DNA of 64,000 nt, from assembly GCF_009739905.1 (NCBI RefSeq), contig NZ_CP034279.1, positions 3,906,001-3,970,000 on the forward strand, read 5' to 3'. The stretch is from Streptomyces ficellus (lineage in GTDB: Bacteria > Actinomycetota > Actinomycetes > Streptomycetales > Streptomycetaceae). Position numbers and translations under genes: made by a program. The notes beneath the pieces are model-generated. The model saw only the letters and a program-made list of their open reading frames with translations. It did not search any database and was not told where the DNA came from. Shown piece after piece: positions 25,014-34,233 of the stretch (positions are counted from its first letter, which is position 1; each line of letters starts with the position of its first letter).

Positions 25014-26081
25014 ATGGACGAGGGTGACAAGGCGTACGAGGCGTACGAGACGTACGAAGACCACGTGGAGCAGCCCGGGCGCTTGGCCGGCGCCGCAGAG
25101 TTCACGGCGGCGTTACGGGCGCTGAAAGCGCGGTCCGGACTGACGCTGCGGGAGCTGGAGAACCGGGCCGCCGAACGCGGCGACGTCCTGCCCCGGAGCA
25201 CCGTCGCCGACATGCTGCGCAAACCGAGCCTGCCGCGCCCCGACCTGCTGGCGGCGTTCGTGCGCGCCTGCGGTCAGGGCGACCGGTTGCCGGAATGGAT
25301 GGGCGCCTGGAAGCGCCTGTCCTTCGCGGAAGGGGCGGACGGGGCGGAAGGGGCGGACGGAGCGGACGGAGCGGACGGCGCGGAGGGTACGGAGCGTTCG
25401 GCGCGGGGAGGGAGCGGCGGGCCGCCCGGCCGTCGGCTCCGGGGGCTTCCGGCCCTGGTCGCCGCCGCAGTCCTGTGCGCCGGCCTCACCGGCCTGTGGC
25501 TGGTGGCCGGCGACCCGGACGGCACCGTCCCGCGTGAGCCCCGCGCCGCCCGCCCGGAACTCCTGCCGCTGACGTCGGCCGGGACCTGGGCCCGCATCCG
25601 CCCCGCCCGGCCGGCCGGGCTGTGCCTCACGGCCGGGCGTGAGCGTTCCGGACGGTACCGGTCCGAGGTGGCGGTCCAGCGGCCCTGCGCCGAACCGGGG
25701 CCACGGACCTTCCTCCACCCCGTCGAGAACGGCCTGACCAGCATCAAGTGGGAGCACCCGGTCGACAAGGGCATGGGCTGCCTCACCATCCTCGACAGCG
25801 GCCCCGCCCAGGGACTGGTCGAGCCGCAGGAGGACTGCCGGGCCGGGGACGACGCCCAGCTCTTCCGGATCGAGCGGTTCGGCCCCGGCGCCACGGCCCA
25901 GGGCTACCGCCTGCGCCGGGCGCACACGGACCTGTGCCTCGGCATGCGCGAAGGCGTCGCCCCCGTCGCCCCCGCCCGCTCCGCCGCGGTCGGGGCCGAG
26001 GCCGTACAGCAGCCGTGCGGCAACGGGCCGGCCCAGCGCTTCCTCGTCGAGCTCATCCCGGGCACCGCGGGCCCGGGTTAG
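25014..26081 (+). CDS. Membrane-spanning protein: HTH inside, ricin-B-like domain outside
   Basis: 355 residues from ATG 25014. Residues 27-95 form an XRE-like helix-turn-helix region (FTAALRALKARSGLTLRELE, RSTVADMLRKPSLPRPDLL). Residues 106-126 are a low-complexity linker of tandem GAD/GAE triplets. Residues 145-165 are one transmembrane helix, followed by about 190 outside residues with Cys pairs and three CL...Q(R/L)F-type units that look like a degenerate ricin-B fold (QLFRIE, QRFLVE). The layout predicts a sensor that binds a ligand outside and DNA inside. No partner gene is obvious. Confidence 0.7.
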   Translation: MDEGDKAYEAYETYEDHVEQPGRLAGAAEFTAALRALKARSGLTLRELENRAAERGDVLPRSTVADMLRKPSLPRPDLLAAFVRACGQGDRLPEWMGAWKRLSFAEGADGAEGADGADGADGAEGTERSARGGSGGPPGRRLRGLPALVAAAVLCAGLTGLWLVAGDPDGTVPREPRAARPELLPLTSAGTWARIRPARPAGLCLTAGRERSGRYRSEVAVQRPCAEPGPRTFLHPVENGLTSIKWEHPVDKGMGCLTILDSGPAQGLVEPQEDCRAGDDAQLFRIERFGPGATAQGYRLRRAHTDLCLGMREGVAPVAPARSAAVGAEAVQQPCGNGPAQRFLVELIPGTAGPG

Positions 26082-26103
26082 CAGGGCCCGGAGACCCCCT
26101 GCC

Positions 26104-27429
26104 CTAGCCGCGGCGGCGGGCGCGGCGCCGGCCGGGGGCGGTCGCCGGCGTGCCGGGGTGATCGGCCGTCGTGCGGTCGGCCGTCGTACGGTCGCGTGCG
26201 AGCAGCAGCACGGCGACGTCGTCCGTCAGCTCACCGCCGTTCAGCTCCCGTACCTCCGCCACCGCGGCCTCCAGCAGCTCCTCGCCGCCCAGGCCCGCCG
26301 ACAGCTGGCGGTTGATCATCTCGACCATGCCGTCCTGGCCGAGCCGCGGCGAGTCCGGGCCCGCCGAGCGGCCCTCGATGAGGCCGTCCGTGTACATCAT
26401 CAGGCTCCACGAGCCGCCCAGCTCCACCTGGCGGCGCGGCCAGCGGGCGCGCGGCAGCAGACCGAGGGCGGGGCCGCCGTCCTCGTACGGCAGGAGCTGC
26501 GCCGCCCGGCCGCTGCGGGCGATCAACGGCGAGGGGTGACCCGCCAGGCACAGCCCGGCGCGGCGCCCGTCCGGCGCGATGTCGACCGTGCACAGGGTCG
26601 CGAAGATCTCCTCGTTGTCCCGCTCGTGCTCCAGCACTTGCTGGAGCGTCGACAGCAGTTCGTCCCCGCACAGCCCCGCGAGCGTCAGCGCCCGCCACGC
26701 GATGCGCAGCTCGACGCCGAGCGCGGCCTCGTCCGGTCCGTGCCCGCACACGTCACCGATCATGGCGTGCACGGTGCCGTCCGGCGTGCGGACGGTGTCG
26801 TAGAAGTCGCCGCCCAGCAGCGCGCGCGAGCGGCCCGGCCGGTAGCGGGCGGCGAACCGCAGGTCGGAGCCCTGGAGCAGCGGCGTGGGCAGCAGGCCCC
26901 GCTCCAGGCGGGCGTTCTCCTGGGCGCGCAGCCGTGACTCGGCCAGCTTCACCTGCACCGAGTCGGCCCGCTTGCGTTCCACGGCGTACCGGATGGCCCG
27001 GATGAGCAGCGGTCCGTCCAGTTCCTCGCGGCACAGGTGGTCCTGCGCCCCGGCGCTCACCGCGGCGGCGGCCAGTTCGGCGTCGCCCGACGGGGTCAGG
27101 GCCAGGACCGCGTGGCGCGGCGCGAGGCGCAGCACGTGGTGCAGGGGCGTCAGCGGGTCGTCGTCGGGGCGGCAGGAGGGCAGCGCGAGGTCGACGAGCA
27201 CGCAGTGCACGTCATCGGTGAGCAGCCGCTCGGCCTCGGTGAGGTTGCGGGCGGTACGCATCTTGACCCGGCTGCCGGACGCGTCGACCAGCTCCGGAAC
27301 GGTGAACGTGCCCGCCGGATCGTCCTCGATCACCAGGAGGACGAGGTCCGAGACGGCGGCGGAGGTGGTCCCTGCGACCGCGGCCCGGCTCGGACTGCTC
27401 ACCCTCTGTCGCGGTACGGGTACGGGCAT
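26104..27429 (-). CDS. SpoIIE/PP2C phosphatase with receiver-like domain
   Basis: 441 residues. Residues about 28-145 are a response-regulator receiver (LLVIEDD, phosphoacceptor Asp in VLVDLALPS, then LALTPSG); a helical linker with many charged residues follows (150-180); from about 195 a SpoIIE-type PP2C domain carries GGDFYDT, GDVCGHG, LAGHPSP, YTDGLIEG and DDVAVLLL. Such proteins dephosphorylate anti-sigma-factor antagonists and so tune alternative sigma factors, with phosphorylation of the receiver controlling activity. The end is an Arg-rich tail. No kinase or STAS partner lies next to it. Confidence 0.9.
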   Translation of the reverse strand: MPVPVPRQRVSSPSRAAVAGTTSAAVSDLVLLVIEDDPAGTFTVPELVDASGSRVKMRTARNLTEAERLLTDDVHCVLVDLALPSCRPDDDPLTPLHHVLRLAPRHAVLALTPSGDAELAAAAVSAGAQDHLCREELDGPLLIRAIRYAVERKRADSVQVKLAESRLRAQENARLERGLLPTPLLQGSDLRFAARYRPGRSRALLGGDFYDTVRTPDGTVHAMIGDVCGHGPDEAALGVELRIAWRALTLAGLCGDELLSTLQQVLEHERDNEEIFATLCTVDIAPDGRRAGLCLAGHPSPLIARSGRAAQLLPYEDGGPALGLLPRARWPRRQVELGGSWSLMMYTDGLIEGRSAGPDSPRLGQDGMVEMINRQLSAGLGGEELLEAAVAEVRELNGGELTDDVAVLLLARDRTTADRTTADHPGTPATAPGRRRARRRG

Positions 27430-27830
27430 CGGTTGGTTTCCTTCCCTCCCCCCGAGGGCACGATGGCGCGTCGGACGACGCACCACCGACGGGGACCATA
27501 GCGGTCCGCGGTGGCCGAACGGAATGGCGATCGACGAAGAGCCGATGGCATATGCCGCGCAGTGGGAGGTAGTTGGGCACCGGGTCATGACGAACGTCAC
27601 GCGCCAGGTGTTGGGCCGGTCACATCCCGGACGTATCCGGCGGGCTGCGGCCGGTTGGGGTACGGCGCGCACACCGCGCCGCGGGCGGCTCGGGGGACGG
27701 TGGCCCCGGCCGCCCTGGGCGGCGCCCGCACCCGTACCGCCCGGCCCGTACCCCGTACACCGCACGCCCGCGCCCGCAGGCCCGTACACCGCAGGCCCGC
27801 GCCCGCAGGCCCGCGCCTACCGCGCCCCGC
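27430..27830. other. Non-coding stretch with a 29-bp tandem duplication
   Basis: No convincing gene. Toward the right, 27755-27783 and 27784-27812 are adjacent copies of a 29-base unit beginning GTACACCGCA and differing at one base. Near the phosphatase start, GGACC-ATAGC-GGTCC (27493-27507) is a 5-5-5 inverted repeat that includes a possible -10 box (TATGGT on the minus strand), a candidate operator/promoter for the SpoIIE gene. Confidence 0.5.
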
Positions 27831-28925
27831 TCACTTGTCCGGGCGTACGACTCCGAGGATGGCCATCGAGCCCGCGCCGGCGACGGTGACGTCACGTCCC
27901 GGGCGGGGCGCGTGGATGATGGCGCCGTCACCGATGTAGAGGCCGACGTGGCTGGCGTCGGCGTGGTAGATGATCAGGTCGCCGGGGCGCATGTCCTCGA
28001 CGGCGATCCTGGGCAGCAGCCGCCACTGCTCCTGCGAGGTGCGGGGGATCCCGGTACCGGCGGCCGCCCACGCCTGCGAGGTCAGTCCCGAGCAGTCGTA
28101 CGAGCCCGGGCCCTCCGCGCCCCACACGTACGGCTTGCCGAGCTGGGCCGTGGCGAACGCGATCGCCTTCTTGCCCTCGGGGCTCGCGCCGCCGGCGACG
28201 TCCTTGAGCACACCGGAGCCGAGCCACGCCGTCTGGGCCCTGGCCTGCTCGTCCTGTTCCATCCGCAGCAGCCGCTCGCGTTCCGCGGTCTCCAGCTGGG
28301 ACTCCAGCTTCTTCGCCGCGGCGATCTTGGTCTCTATCTGCTTCTTCGTCTTCGCCTGCTGGATCCGGTTGGCCTCGAGCCGGGTCCAGTGCGCGCTGGC
28401 GTCCTTGGTGTACGCCTCCAAGTCGTCCTGCCGCTGCTTCAGTTCGGCGAGCAGGTCCTTGGTGGCCTTCTGGCCCTGCTGGAGGCGGCCGACCCCGTTC
28501 AGGAAGAGCTGCGGGTCGTCGGTGAGGACGAGCTTGGCCTCGTCGGGGATGCCGCCGTTGCGGTACTGGGCGCGGGCGGCCGCGCCGGCCCGGTTCTTCA
28601 GGTCCTCGATCCGGGCCTGGCCGTCCACGATCGCCTGCGCCAGTCTGACGATCTCGGCCGACTGCTTCTTCGCCCGTTCGTCGGCGAGGTTGTACGCGTC
28701 GGTGGCGGAGGCCGCCTGGCGGTAGAGGGTGTCGATCTCCCGCCGTACCTGCTCCAGGCTCTTGCCGGACGGGTGGGCGGAAGGCGTGGGCGCGGGTGCC
28801 GGTGTCGTGACCGGTGGGGTGGGCGCGGCGAACGCCGCCTGGGCCGGTGACGCCAGCACGGTCAGAGCGCAGACCACGGTGATCGCGGCGGTGGCACAGC
28901 GGCGTCGGTTCACGGACTCCCCCAT
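27831..28925 (-). CDS. Secreted NlpC/P60 peptidoglycan hydrolase
   Basis: 364 residues. Signal peptide at the start (CATAAITVVCALTVLASPAQA), a Pro/Thr linker, a long coiled coil (about residues 60-235), and a C-terminal NlpC/P60 domain with catalytic Cys in YDCSGLTSQAW, His in ASHVGLYIG and third residue in IHAPRPG. It resembles RipA-like D,L-endopeptidases that cut muropeptides during growth or division. The coiled coil probably keeps it inactive until displaced. Start is uncertain: ATG 28925 or GTG 28913, the latter with GGGGGAG ahead of it. Confidence 0.9.
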   Translation of the reverse strand: MGESVNRRRCATAAITVVCALTVLASPAQAAFAAPTPPVTTPAPAPTPSAHPSGKSLEQVRREIDTLYRQAASATDAYNLADERAKKQSAEIVRLAQAIVDGQARIEDLKNRAGAAARAQYRNGGIPDEAKLVLTDDPQLFLNGVGRLQQGQKATKDLLAELKQRQDDLEAYTKDASAHWTRLEANRIQQAKTKKQIETKIAAAKKLESQLETAERERLLRMEQDEQARAQTAWLGSGVLKDVAGGASPEGKKAIAFATAQLGKPYVWGAEGPGSYDCSGLTSQAWAAAGTGIPRTSQEQWRLLPRIAVEDMRPGDLIIYHADASHVGLYIGDGAIIHAPRPGRDVTVAGAGSMAILGVVRPDK

Positions 28926-29058
28926 CTCCCCATCTGATTTACCGTCAGTAACTTTGGGTGCCGTCCGAGATGGTGCCACGGCGGTGACGAAAACGACAGA
29001 GCCGCACCCACTGGTGTGGGACGATAGATCGCGCGCGGGCGTTCCGTACCGGTGTGCT

Positions 29059-29859
29059 TCAGTACGAACCCGGTGCCAGCGCCGCCCACCGCACCGTCAG
29101 TTCGCCCTGCCGCCACCGCCGTCGGCCGTCCGCCAGCGGCCAGTCGGCCGCCAGGTCCCGTGCCGCCCGGATCCACCGCTGCCGGGCACCCAGCGAGGCG
29201 AACGGAGCCGCCGCCGCCCACGCCCGGTCGAAGTCCCGCAGGAACGCGTGCACCGGCTCACCCGGCACGTTCCGGTGGATCAGCGCCTTCGGCAGCCGCT
29301 CCGCCAGGTCCGACGGCCGCTCCAGCGACCCCAGCCGCGTCGCGAACGTCACCGTCCGCGGCCCCTCGGGACCCAGCGCCACCCACACGTGACGCCGCCC
29401 GATCTCGTCGCACGTCCCCTCCACCAGCAGCCCGCCCGGCGCGAGCCGCGCGCACAGCCGCGCCCACACCGCGGCGACCTGCTCCTCGTCGTACTGGCGC
29501 AGTACGTTCGCCGCCCGGATCAGTGCCGGGGCGCCGTCCACCGGGACCTCGAACCCGCCGTGCACGAAGGTGAGCCCCTCGCGCGCGTGCCGCTGGGCGG
29601 CGGCAACCCGGGCGGGGTCGATCTCCACGCCCACGACCCGGGTGCGGGGGTCCGCGTCGGCGCGCAGCCGCTGGAGCAGCTCCACCGCGGTCCAGGGCGC
29701 GGCCCCGTACCCGAGGTCGACCGCCGTGGGCGGGTCGTCGGCGCGGCGCAGGGCCGGCCCGTGGACGGCGGCGATCCAGCGGTCCATGCGGCGCAGCCGG
29801 TTGGGGTTGGTGGTCCCGCGGGTCGGGGTGCCGACGGGGCGGGTGGTGCGCGGGGCCAT
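29059..29859 (-). CDS. Class I SAM-dependent methyltransferase
   Basis: 266 residues. The SAM-binding motif I is present as AVDLGYGAAPWTAVEL (about residues 46-61); the acidic residue of motif II is in VVGVEIDPARV. Later APGGLLVEGTCDEIGRRHVW is a conserved stretch of this Streptomyces family next to mshA. Substrate unknown; no membrane segment. It is divergent from mshA, and the sigma-R-type promoter of mshA lies between. Confidence 0.8.
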   Translation of the reverse strand: MAPRTTRPVGTPTRGTTNPNRLRRMDRWIAAVHGPALRRADDPPTAVDLGYGAAPWTAVELLQRLRADADPRTRVVGVEIDPARVAAAQRHAREGLTFVHGGFEVPVDGAPALIRAANVLRQYDEEQVAAVWARLCARLAPGGLLVEGTCDEIGRRHVWVALGPEGPRTVTFATRLGSLERPSDLAERLPKALIHRNVPGEPVHAFLRDFDRAWAAAAPFASLGARQRWIRAARDLAADWPLADGRRRWRQGELTVRWAALAPGSY

Positions 29860-29969
29860 GGGCACGAGGGTAAGCGGTTCCCCACAGCCGCCGGGACGGC
29901 CACCGGTACGGCCACCTACGAGGACCACACCCGCGGCACGGACCGCCACGCGTAATGAATTGGCAAAGC

Positions 29970-29997
29970 GGAAATGCGACGGCCGCCTCCGCTGTTG
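29970..29997 (+). promoter_or_regulatory. Sigma-R-type promoter of mshA
   Basis: GGAAAT (29970-29975), an 18-base spacer and GTTG (29994-29997) match the sigma-R consensus GGGAAT-N18-GTT. mshA is a recognised member of the sigma-R thiol-stress regulon in S. coelicolor. Transcription would start near 30004, about 90 bases before the GTG. Confidence 0.7.
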
Positions 29998-30095
29998 TCG
30001 CCCTGAGGAGGGCCGTACGCACCGCCGCGCGCGTGTCCTCCTCTCGCCATGCCCTGCTGTGCCCCGCCAAGCCCGCTCTGCGGAAGGACGCCGAC

Positions 30096-31472
30096 GTGAG
30101 CCAGTACGTGTCCCGGTTCGCCGGCACCCTGGCCGGGCAGCACCGGGCCGCCGGTCACCGGCCGGCCCCGCCGCACCGGCTCCGGCTGCCCGGGCGGGCG
30201 CGGGTGCCACGGCGGGTCGCCATGCTCAGCGTCCACACCTCCCCGCTGCACCAGCCCGGCACGGGCGACGCCGGCGGCATGAACGTCTACATCGTGGAGC
30301 TGGCCAAGCGGCTGGCCGCGATCAACATCGAGGTCGAGATCTTCACCCGGGCCACCGCCGGCGGGCTGCCCCCGGCCGTGGAGCTCGCACCGGGCGTGCT
30401 CGTACGGCACGTGGACGCCGGGCCGTACGAGGGGCTCGCCAAGGAGGAGCTGCCCGCCCAGCTGTGCGCCTTCACCCATGGCGTCATGCGGGCGTGGGCG
30501 CAGCACCGGCCCGGCCACTACGACCTGGTCCACTCGCACTACTGGCTCTCCGGCCACGTCGGCTGGCTCGCCGCCGAACGGTGGGGCGTGCCGCTCGTGC
30601 ACGCCATGCACACCATGGCGAAGGTCAAGAACGCGGCGCTCGCGCAGGGCGACACCCCCGAACCGCCGGCCCGGGTGATCGGCGAGACGCAGATCGTGCG
30701 CGCCGCCGACCGGCTCATCGCCAACACGGCGGGCGAGGCGGACGAGCTGGTCCACTTCTACGAGGCGGAACCGTCGAAGGTCGCCGTCGTGCACCCCGGC
30801 GTGAACCTCGACCGGTTCCGGCCGGCCGACGGGCGGGCCGCCGCCCGCGCCCGGCTGGGGCTGCCGGCCGACGCGTTCATCCCCGTCTTCGCCGGCCGCA
30901 TCCAGCCCCTGAAGGCGCCCGACATCCTGCTGCGGGCGGCCGCCCTGCTGCTGGAGGAGGACCCCTCCCTGCGGTCCCGGATGCTCGTCCCGGTCGTCGG
31001 CGGGCCCAGCGGCAGCGGCCTCGCCAAGCCCGAGGGCCTCCAGAAGCTGGCCGCGCGCCTCGGCATCGCCGACGTCGTCCGCTTCCACCCGCCCGTGGGC
31101 CAGGAGCGGCTCGCCGACTGGTTCCGGGCGGCGTCCGTCCTCGTCATGCCCTCGTACAGCGAGTCCTTCGGGCTGGTCGCCATCGAGGCGCAGGCCGCCG
31201 GCACACCGGTCGTCGCCGCGTCGGTGGGCGGGCTTCCGGTGGCGGTACGGGACGGCTCGACCGGCTTCCTGATAAAGGGTCACGACCCGGCGGACTACGC
31301 GGCCGCGCTGCGCCGGTTCGTCACCGACCCCGCGCTGACCGGCCGCCTGGGCGAGGCCGCGGCCCGGCACGCCGGGGCGTTCGGCTGGGAGACGGCCGCG
31401 TCGGGGACGGCGGAGGTGTACACCGCGGCCATGCACGAACACCGCCGTGGCGTACGCTCGCGTCATGGCTGA
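30096..31472 (+). CDS. mshA: MshA, D-inositol-3-phosphate glycosyltransferase
   Basis: 458 residues, GT4-type glycosyltransferase making the first step of mycothiol: N-acetylglucosamine is moved from UDP-GlcNAc to 1L-myo-inositol-1-phosphate. The acceptor/N-terminal motif is [20 protein letters not shown] (about residues 49-68); the GT4 E-x7-E is in [22 protein letters not shown] 30096 follows GGAAGGA. The first 40 residues are Pro/Arg-rich and not part of the fold. Preceded by a sigma-R-type promoter. Its 3' end overlaps the next gene by 8 bases. Confidence 0.95.
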   Translation: MSQYVSRFAGTLAGQHRAAGHRPAPPHRLRLPGRARVPRRVAMLSVHTSPLHQPGTGDAGGMNVYIVELAKRLAAINIEVEIFTRATAGGLPPAVELAPGVLVRHVDAGPYEGLAKEELPAQLCAFTHGVMRAWAQHRPGHYDLVHSHYWLSGHVGWLAAERWGVPLVHAMHTMAKVKNAALAQGDTPEPPARVIGETQIVRAADRLIANTAGEADELVHFYEAEPSKVAVVHPGVNLDRFRPADGRAAARARLGLPADAFIPVFAGRIQPLKAPDILLRAAALLLEEDPSLRSRMLVPVVGGPSGSGLAKPEGLQKLAARLGIADVVRFHPPVGQERLADWFRAASVLVMPSYSESFGLVAIEAQAAGTPVVAASVGGLPVAVRDGSTGFLIKGHDPADYAAALRRFVTDPALTGRLGEAAARHAGAFGWETAASGTAEVYTAAMHEHRRGVRSRHG

Positions 31473-31962
31473 CGCCCGGAAGATCATCGAGTCCGCGCTG
31501 ACCGACGCCGAGCTGACGTGGGAGTCCCCCGAGCCCGGCTCGTACGTCGTCACCCTTCCCGGTACGCGCAAGCTGTCCACCACGCTGTCGCTGCGGCTGG
31601 GCAGGCACTCCCTGTCGCTGAACGCGTTCGTGATCCGGCACCCCGACGAGAACGAGGCGGGCGTCCACCGCTGGCTGCTGGAGCGGAACCTGCGGCTGTA
31701 CGGGGTGGCGTACGCGATCGACGGCCTCGGCGACATCTACCTGGCCGGCAAGCTGCCGCTGTCCGCGGTCACCCCTGAGGAGCTGGACCGGGTGCTCGGC
31801 TCGGTCCTGGAGGCGGCGGACGGGGCGTTCAACACGCTCCTGGAGCTGGGTTTCGCGTCGGCGATCCGCAAGGAGTACGCCTGGCGCGTCGCCCGCGGCG
31901 AATCCACCCGCAACCTGGACGCGTTCAGCCACCTGACCCGCCCGGAGAAGCGGGAGAAGTGA
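31465..31962 (+). CDS. YbjN-domain protein
   Basis: 165 residues of the YbjN/tir-chaperone-like fold, found immediately after mshA in many actinobacteria. It begins [20 protein letters not shown], with [19 protein letters not shown] in the middle. The role is unknown; YbjN proteins are often linked to stress or motility in other bacteria. ATG 31465 lies inside the mshA 3' end; TACGCT ends 6 bases before it, so a separate leaderless transcript is likely in addition to readthrough from mshA. Confidence 0.85.
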   Translation: MADARKIIESALTDAELTWESPEPGSYVVTLPGTRKLSTTLSLRLGRHSLSLNAFVIRHPDENEAGVHRWLLERNLRLYGVAYAIDGLGDIYLAGKLPLSAVTPEELDRVLGSVLEAADGAFNTLLELGFASAIRKEYAWRVARGESTRNLDAFSHLTRPEKREK

Positions 31963-31995
31963 GCCGGGGCGTACGCCTCGGCTCGTCCCGGTGCC

Positions 31996-33294
31996 TCAGG
32001 TGGTGACCGTCTCCGGCGCGGCGGGCGTCTTCACCGCCGTCGGGGACGCGTCCACGGCCTGCGCACCGTCCTCCGCCGGCAGGTTCCGCATCAGCAGCCA
32101 GTAGCCGAGCCCGGCCACCGTGCCCAGGACCGCGCACGCGCCCCACAGCCACGACGCCCCGTACCGGTCGATGACCCAGCCGGACATCAGCGGCGCGACC
32201 AGCGCGGCCACCGACCACGACATCGCGTACATGCCCTGGTAGCGGCCGCGTCCGTGCACCGGCGACAGCCGCACCACCAGGCTCGTCTGCGTGGGGGCGT
32301 TGACGATCTCGGCGAGCGTCCACACGCACACGGTCAGCGCGTACACGCCGACCGACCCCGCGAAGGCCGTGAGCCCGAAGCCGTACCCGGCCAGCAGGGA
32401 GGACAGGATCAGCAGCCGGCGCGGATCGCGGTGCTCGATGAAGCGCGTGACCGGGATCTGGAGCGCCACGATGAGGACGCCGTTCACCGCCAGCGCCAGA
32501 CCGAAGTCCGCCGCGTCGAACCCGTCCGCGCCCATGGCCACCGGGAGCCCCACGTACCCCTGCTGGAATATCAGCGACACCAGGAACGACAGGCCGACCA
32601 CGCCCATGAACCGCCCGTCGCGCAGCACCGTCCCGAGCCCCGCCTCGACGCTCGCGGCCTTCCCGGCGGCGGAGCCCGGGCGTGCGGGCGGGTCCTGCGC
32701 CGGGCGGGACTCGGGAAGTTTGACGTAGACCAGCACCGCGCAGACCAGGGTCAGCACGGCCTCGCCGAGGAAGCCGGCGAGGTAGCTGTACTCGGCGATG
32801 AAACCGGCGGCCGCCGTCGAGACGGCGAAACCCAGGTTGATCGCCCAGTAGTTCAGCGAGAACGCCCGCACCCGGTCCTCGGGGCGGACGATGTCGGCCA
32901 TCATCGCCTGCACGGCGGGCCGCGAGGCGCTCGACGCCGCGCCCACGAGGAACGCGACGGCCGCGATCGCCACCGGGTGGTGCATGAAGCCGAGGAGGGC
33001 GACCGACAGGGCCGTCGCCACCTGGGCGACCAGCATCGTGGGGCGGCGCCCCAGCCGGTCGGTCATCACCCCCGCGCCCAGCGACGACACCACGCCGCCG
33101 AGCCCGTGGAGGGCGGCGACCAGACCGGCGTACGAGGCCGAGTACCCCCGCTCCAGGGTCAGGTACAGGGCCATGAACGTGGCGACGAAGGCGCCGAGCC
33201 GGTTGATCAGCGTGCTGGTCCACAGCCACCAGAAGGCCCGTGGAAGACCCGACACGGTCTCCGTCGCCGCCCGTTTGAGCGTGCCCATGGACAT
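31996..33294 (-). CDS. MFS transporter
   Basis: 432 residues with about twelve hydrophobic helices and the major-facilitator motif A in the loop after TM2 (GAGVMTDRLGRRPTML, about residues 68-83). Likely a drug or metabolite exporter of the DHA1 type. ATG 33294 is preferred over 33288 because GGGGGG lies at better distance. Divergent from gpmA with an inverted repeat between. It ends in a Thr/Ala-rich tail. Substrate unknown. Confidence 0.88.
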   Translation of the reverse strand: MSMGTLKRAATETVSGLPRAFWWLWTSTLINRLGAFVATFMALYLTLERGYSASYAGLVAALHGLGGVVSSLGAGVMTDRLGRRPTMLVAQVATALSVALLGFMHHPVAIAAVAFLVGAASSASRPAVQAMMADIVRPEDRVRAFSLNYWAINLGFAVSTAAAGFIAEYSYLAGFLGEAVLTLVCAVLVYVKLPESRPAQDPPARPGSAAGKAASVEAGLGTVLRDGRFMGVVGLSFLVSLIFQQGYVGLPVAMGADGFDAADFGLALAVNGVLIVALQIPVTRFIEHRDPRRLLILSSLLAGYGFGLTAFAGSVGVYALTVCVWTLAEIVNAPTQTSLVVRLSPVHGRGRYQGMYAMSWSVAALVAPLMSGWVIDRYGASWLWGACAVLGTVAGLGYWLLMRNLPAEDGAQAVDASPTAVKTPAAPETVTT

Positions 33295-33364
33295 GCGTAC
33301 CCCCCGTAAGTGCCCGACCCGGTGCCCGGACATTACAAGCGCGCCGTTCCCGCGGGCCAGTCAA

Positions 33365-33381
33365 TTGACGGGGACCGTCAA
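33365..33381. promoter_or_regulatory. Inverted repeat between MFS and gpmA
   Basis: TTGACGG-GGA-CCGTCAA, a perfect 7-3-7 inverted repeat in the divergent promoter region, 30 bases before gpmA and about 70 before the MFS start. It overlaps the short palindrome GTCAATTGAC (GTCAATTGAC lies just left of it) and could be an operator for either gene; no regulator is adjacent. Confidence 0.45.
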
Positions 33382-33411
33382 GTGTCATCGGCGTCCATTA
33401 ATCTCGTACGC

Positions 33412-34170
33412 ATGGCCGACGCACCGTACAAGCTGATCCTCCTCCGCCACGGCGAGAGCGAATGGAACGCGAAGAACCTGTTCACCGGCTGGGTGGACGT
33501 CAACCTCACCGAGAAGGGCGAGAAGGAGGCAGTCCGCGGCGGTGAGCTGCTCAAGGACGCCGGTCTGCTTCCCGACGTGCTGCACACCTCGCTCCAGAAG
33601 CGCGCGATCCGCACCGCGCAGCTCGCCCTGGAGTCCGCCGACCGCCACTGGATCCCGGTCCACCGCTCCTGGCGCCTGAACGAGCGGCACTACGGCGCGC
33701 TCCAGGGCAAGGACAAGGCGCAGACGCTCGCCGAGTTCGGCGAGGAGCAGTTCATGCTGTGGCGCCGCTCCTACGACACCCCGCCGCCGGTCCTCGCCGA
33801 CGACAACGAGTACTCCCAGGCGAACGACGCCCGGTACGCCACGATCCCGCCGGAGCTGCGCCCCCGCACGGAGTGCCTCAAGGACGTCGTCGTCCGCATG
33901 CTGCCGTACTGGTACGACGGCATCGTTCCCGACCTCCTGGCCGGCCGCACGGTCCTCGTCGCCGCCCACGGCAACAGCCTGCGCGCCCTGGTCAAGCACC
34001 TGGACGGCGTCTCCGACGCCGACATCGCGGGCCTGAACATCCCGACCGGCATCCCGCTCGCCTACGAGCTGGACGCCGACTTCAAGCCGCTCAAGCCGGG
34101 CGGCACCTACCTGGACCCCGAGGCGGCCAAGGCGGCCATCGAAGCGGTCAAGAACCAGGGCAAGAAGTAG
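33412..34170 (+). CDS. gpmA: 2,3-bisphosphoglycerate-dependent phosphoglycerate mutase
   Basis: 252 residues. Glycolytic enzyme interconverting 3- and 2-phosphoglycerate. The phospho-histidine loop is [18 protein letters not shown] (about residues 9-26), then [12 protein letters not shown] and the second His in [16 protein letters not shown]. All catalytic residues of the dPGM family are present. TAATCT ends 7 bases before ATG 33412, so the message is probably leaderless. A strong bidirectional terminator follows. Confidence 0.96.
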   Translation: MADAPYKLILLRHGESEWNAKNLFTGWVDVNLTEKGEKEAVRGGELLKDAGLLPDVLHTSLQKRAIRTAQLALESADRHWIPVHRSWRLNERHYGALQGKDKAQTLAEFGEEQFMLWRRSYDTPPPVLADDNEYSQANDARYATIPPELRPRTECLKDVVVRMLPYWYDGIVPDLLAGRTVLVAAHGNSLRALVKHLDGVSDADIAGLNIPTGIPLAYELDADFKPLKPGGTYLDPEAAKAAIEAVKNQGKK

Positions 34171-34181
34171 CAGCACCCCCC

Positions 34182-34228
34182 GGACAGGCCTCCCGGCCGC
34201 GGTATCCCCGCGGACCGGAGGCCTGTCC
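34182..34228. terminator. Bidirectional terminator between gpmA and SRPBCC gene
   Basis: GGACAGGCCTCC (34182-34193) pairs with GGAGGCCTGTCC (34217-34228); a second stem CCGCGG/CCGCGG-like pairing lies inside the loop. The element overlaps the last bases before the convergent gene's stop codon. Confidence 0.75.
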
Positions 34229-34233
34229 GCGCC

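Noticed and set aside
25325..25390. Short tandem repeats as a CRISPR or mobile repeat
   Set aside because: They are in-frame triplet repeats coding a GAD/GAE linker. No CRISPR array was seen anywhere in the window.
28926..29058. Riboswitch (c-di-AMP type) before the NlpC/P60 gene
   Set aside because: Streptomyces wall-hydrolase genes often have one, but only about 130 bases are available and the conserved GGGGAG/GCCG core pattern is not found.
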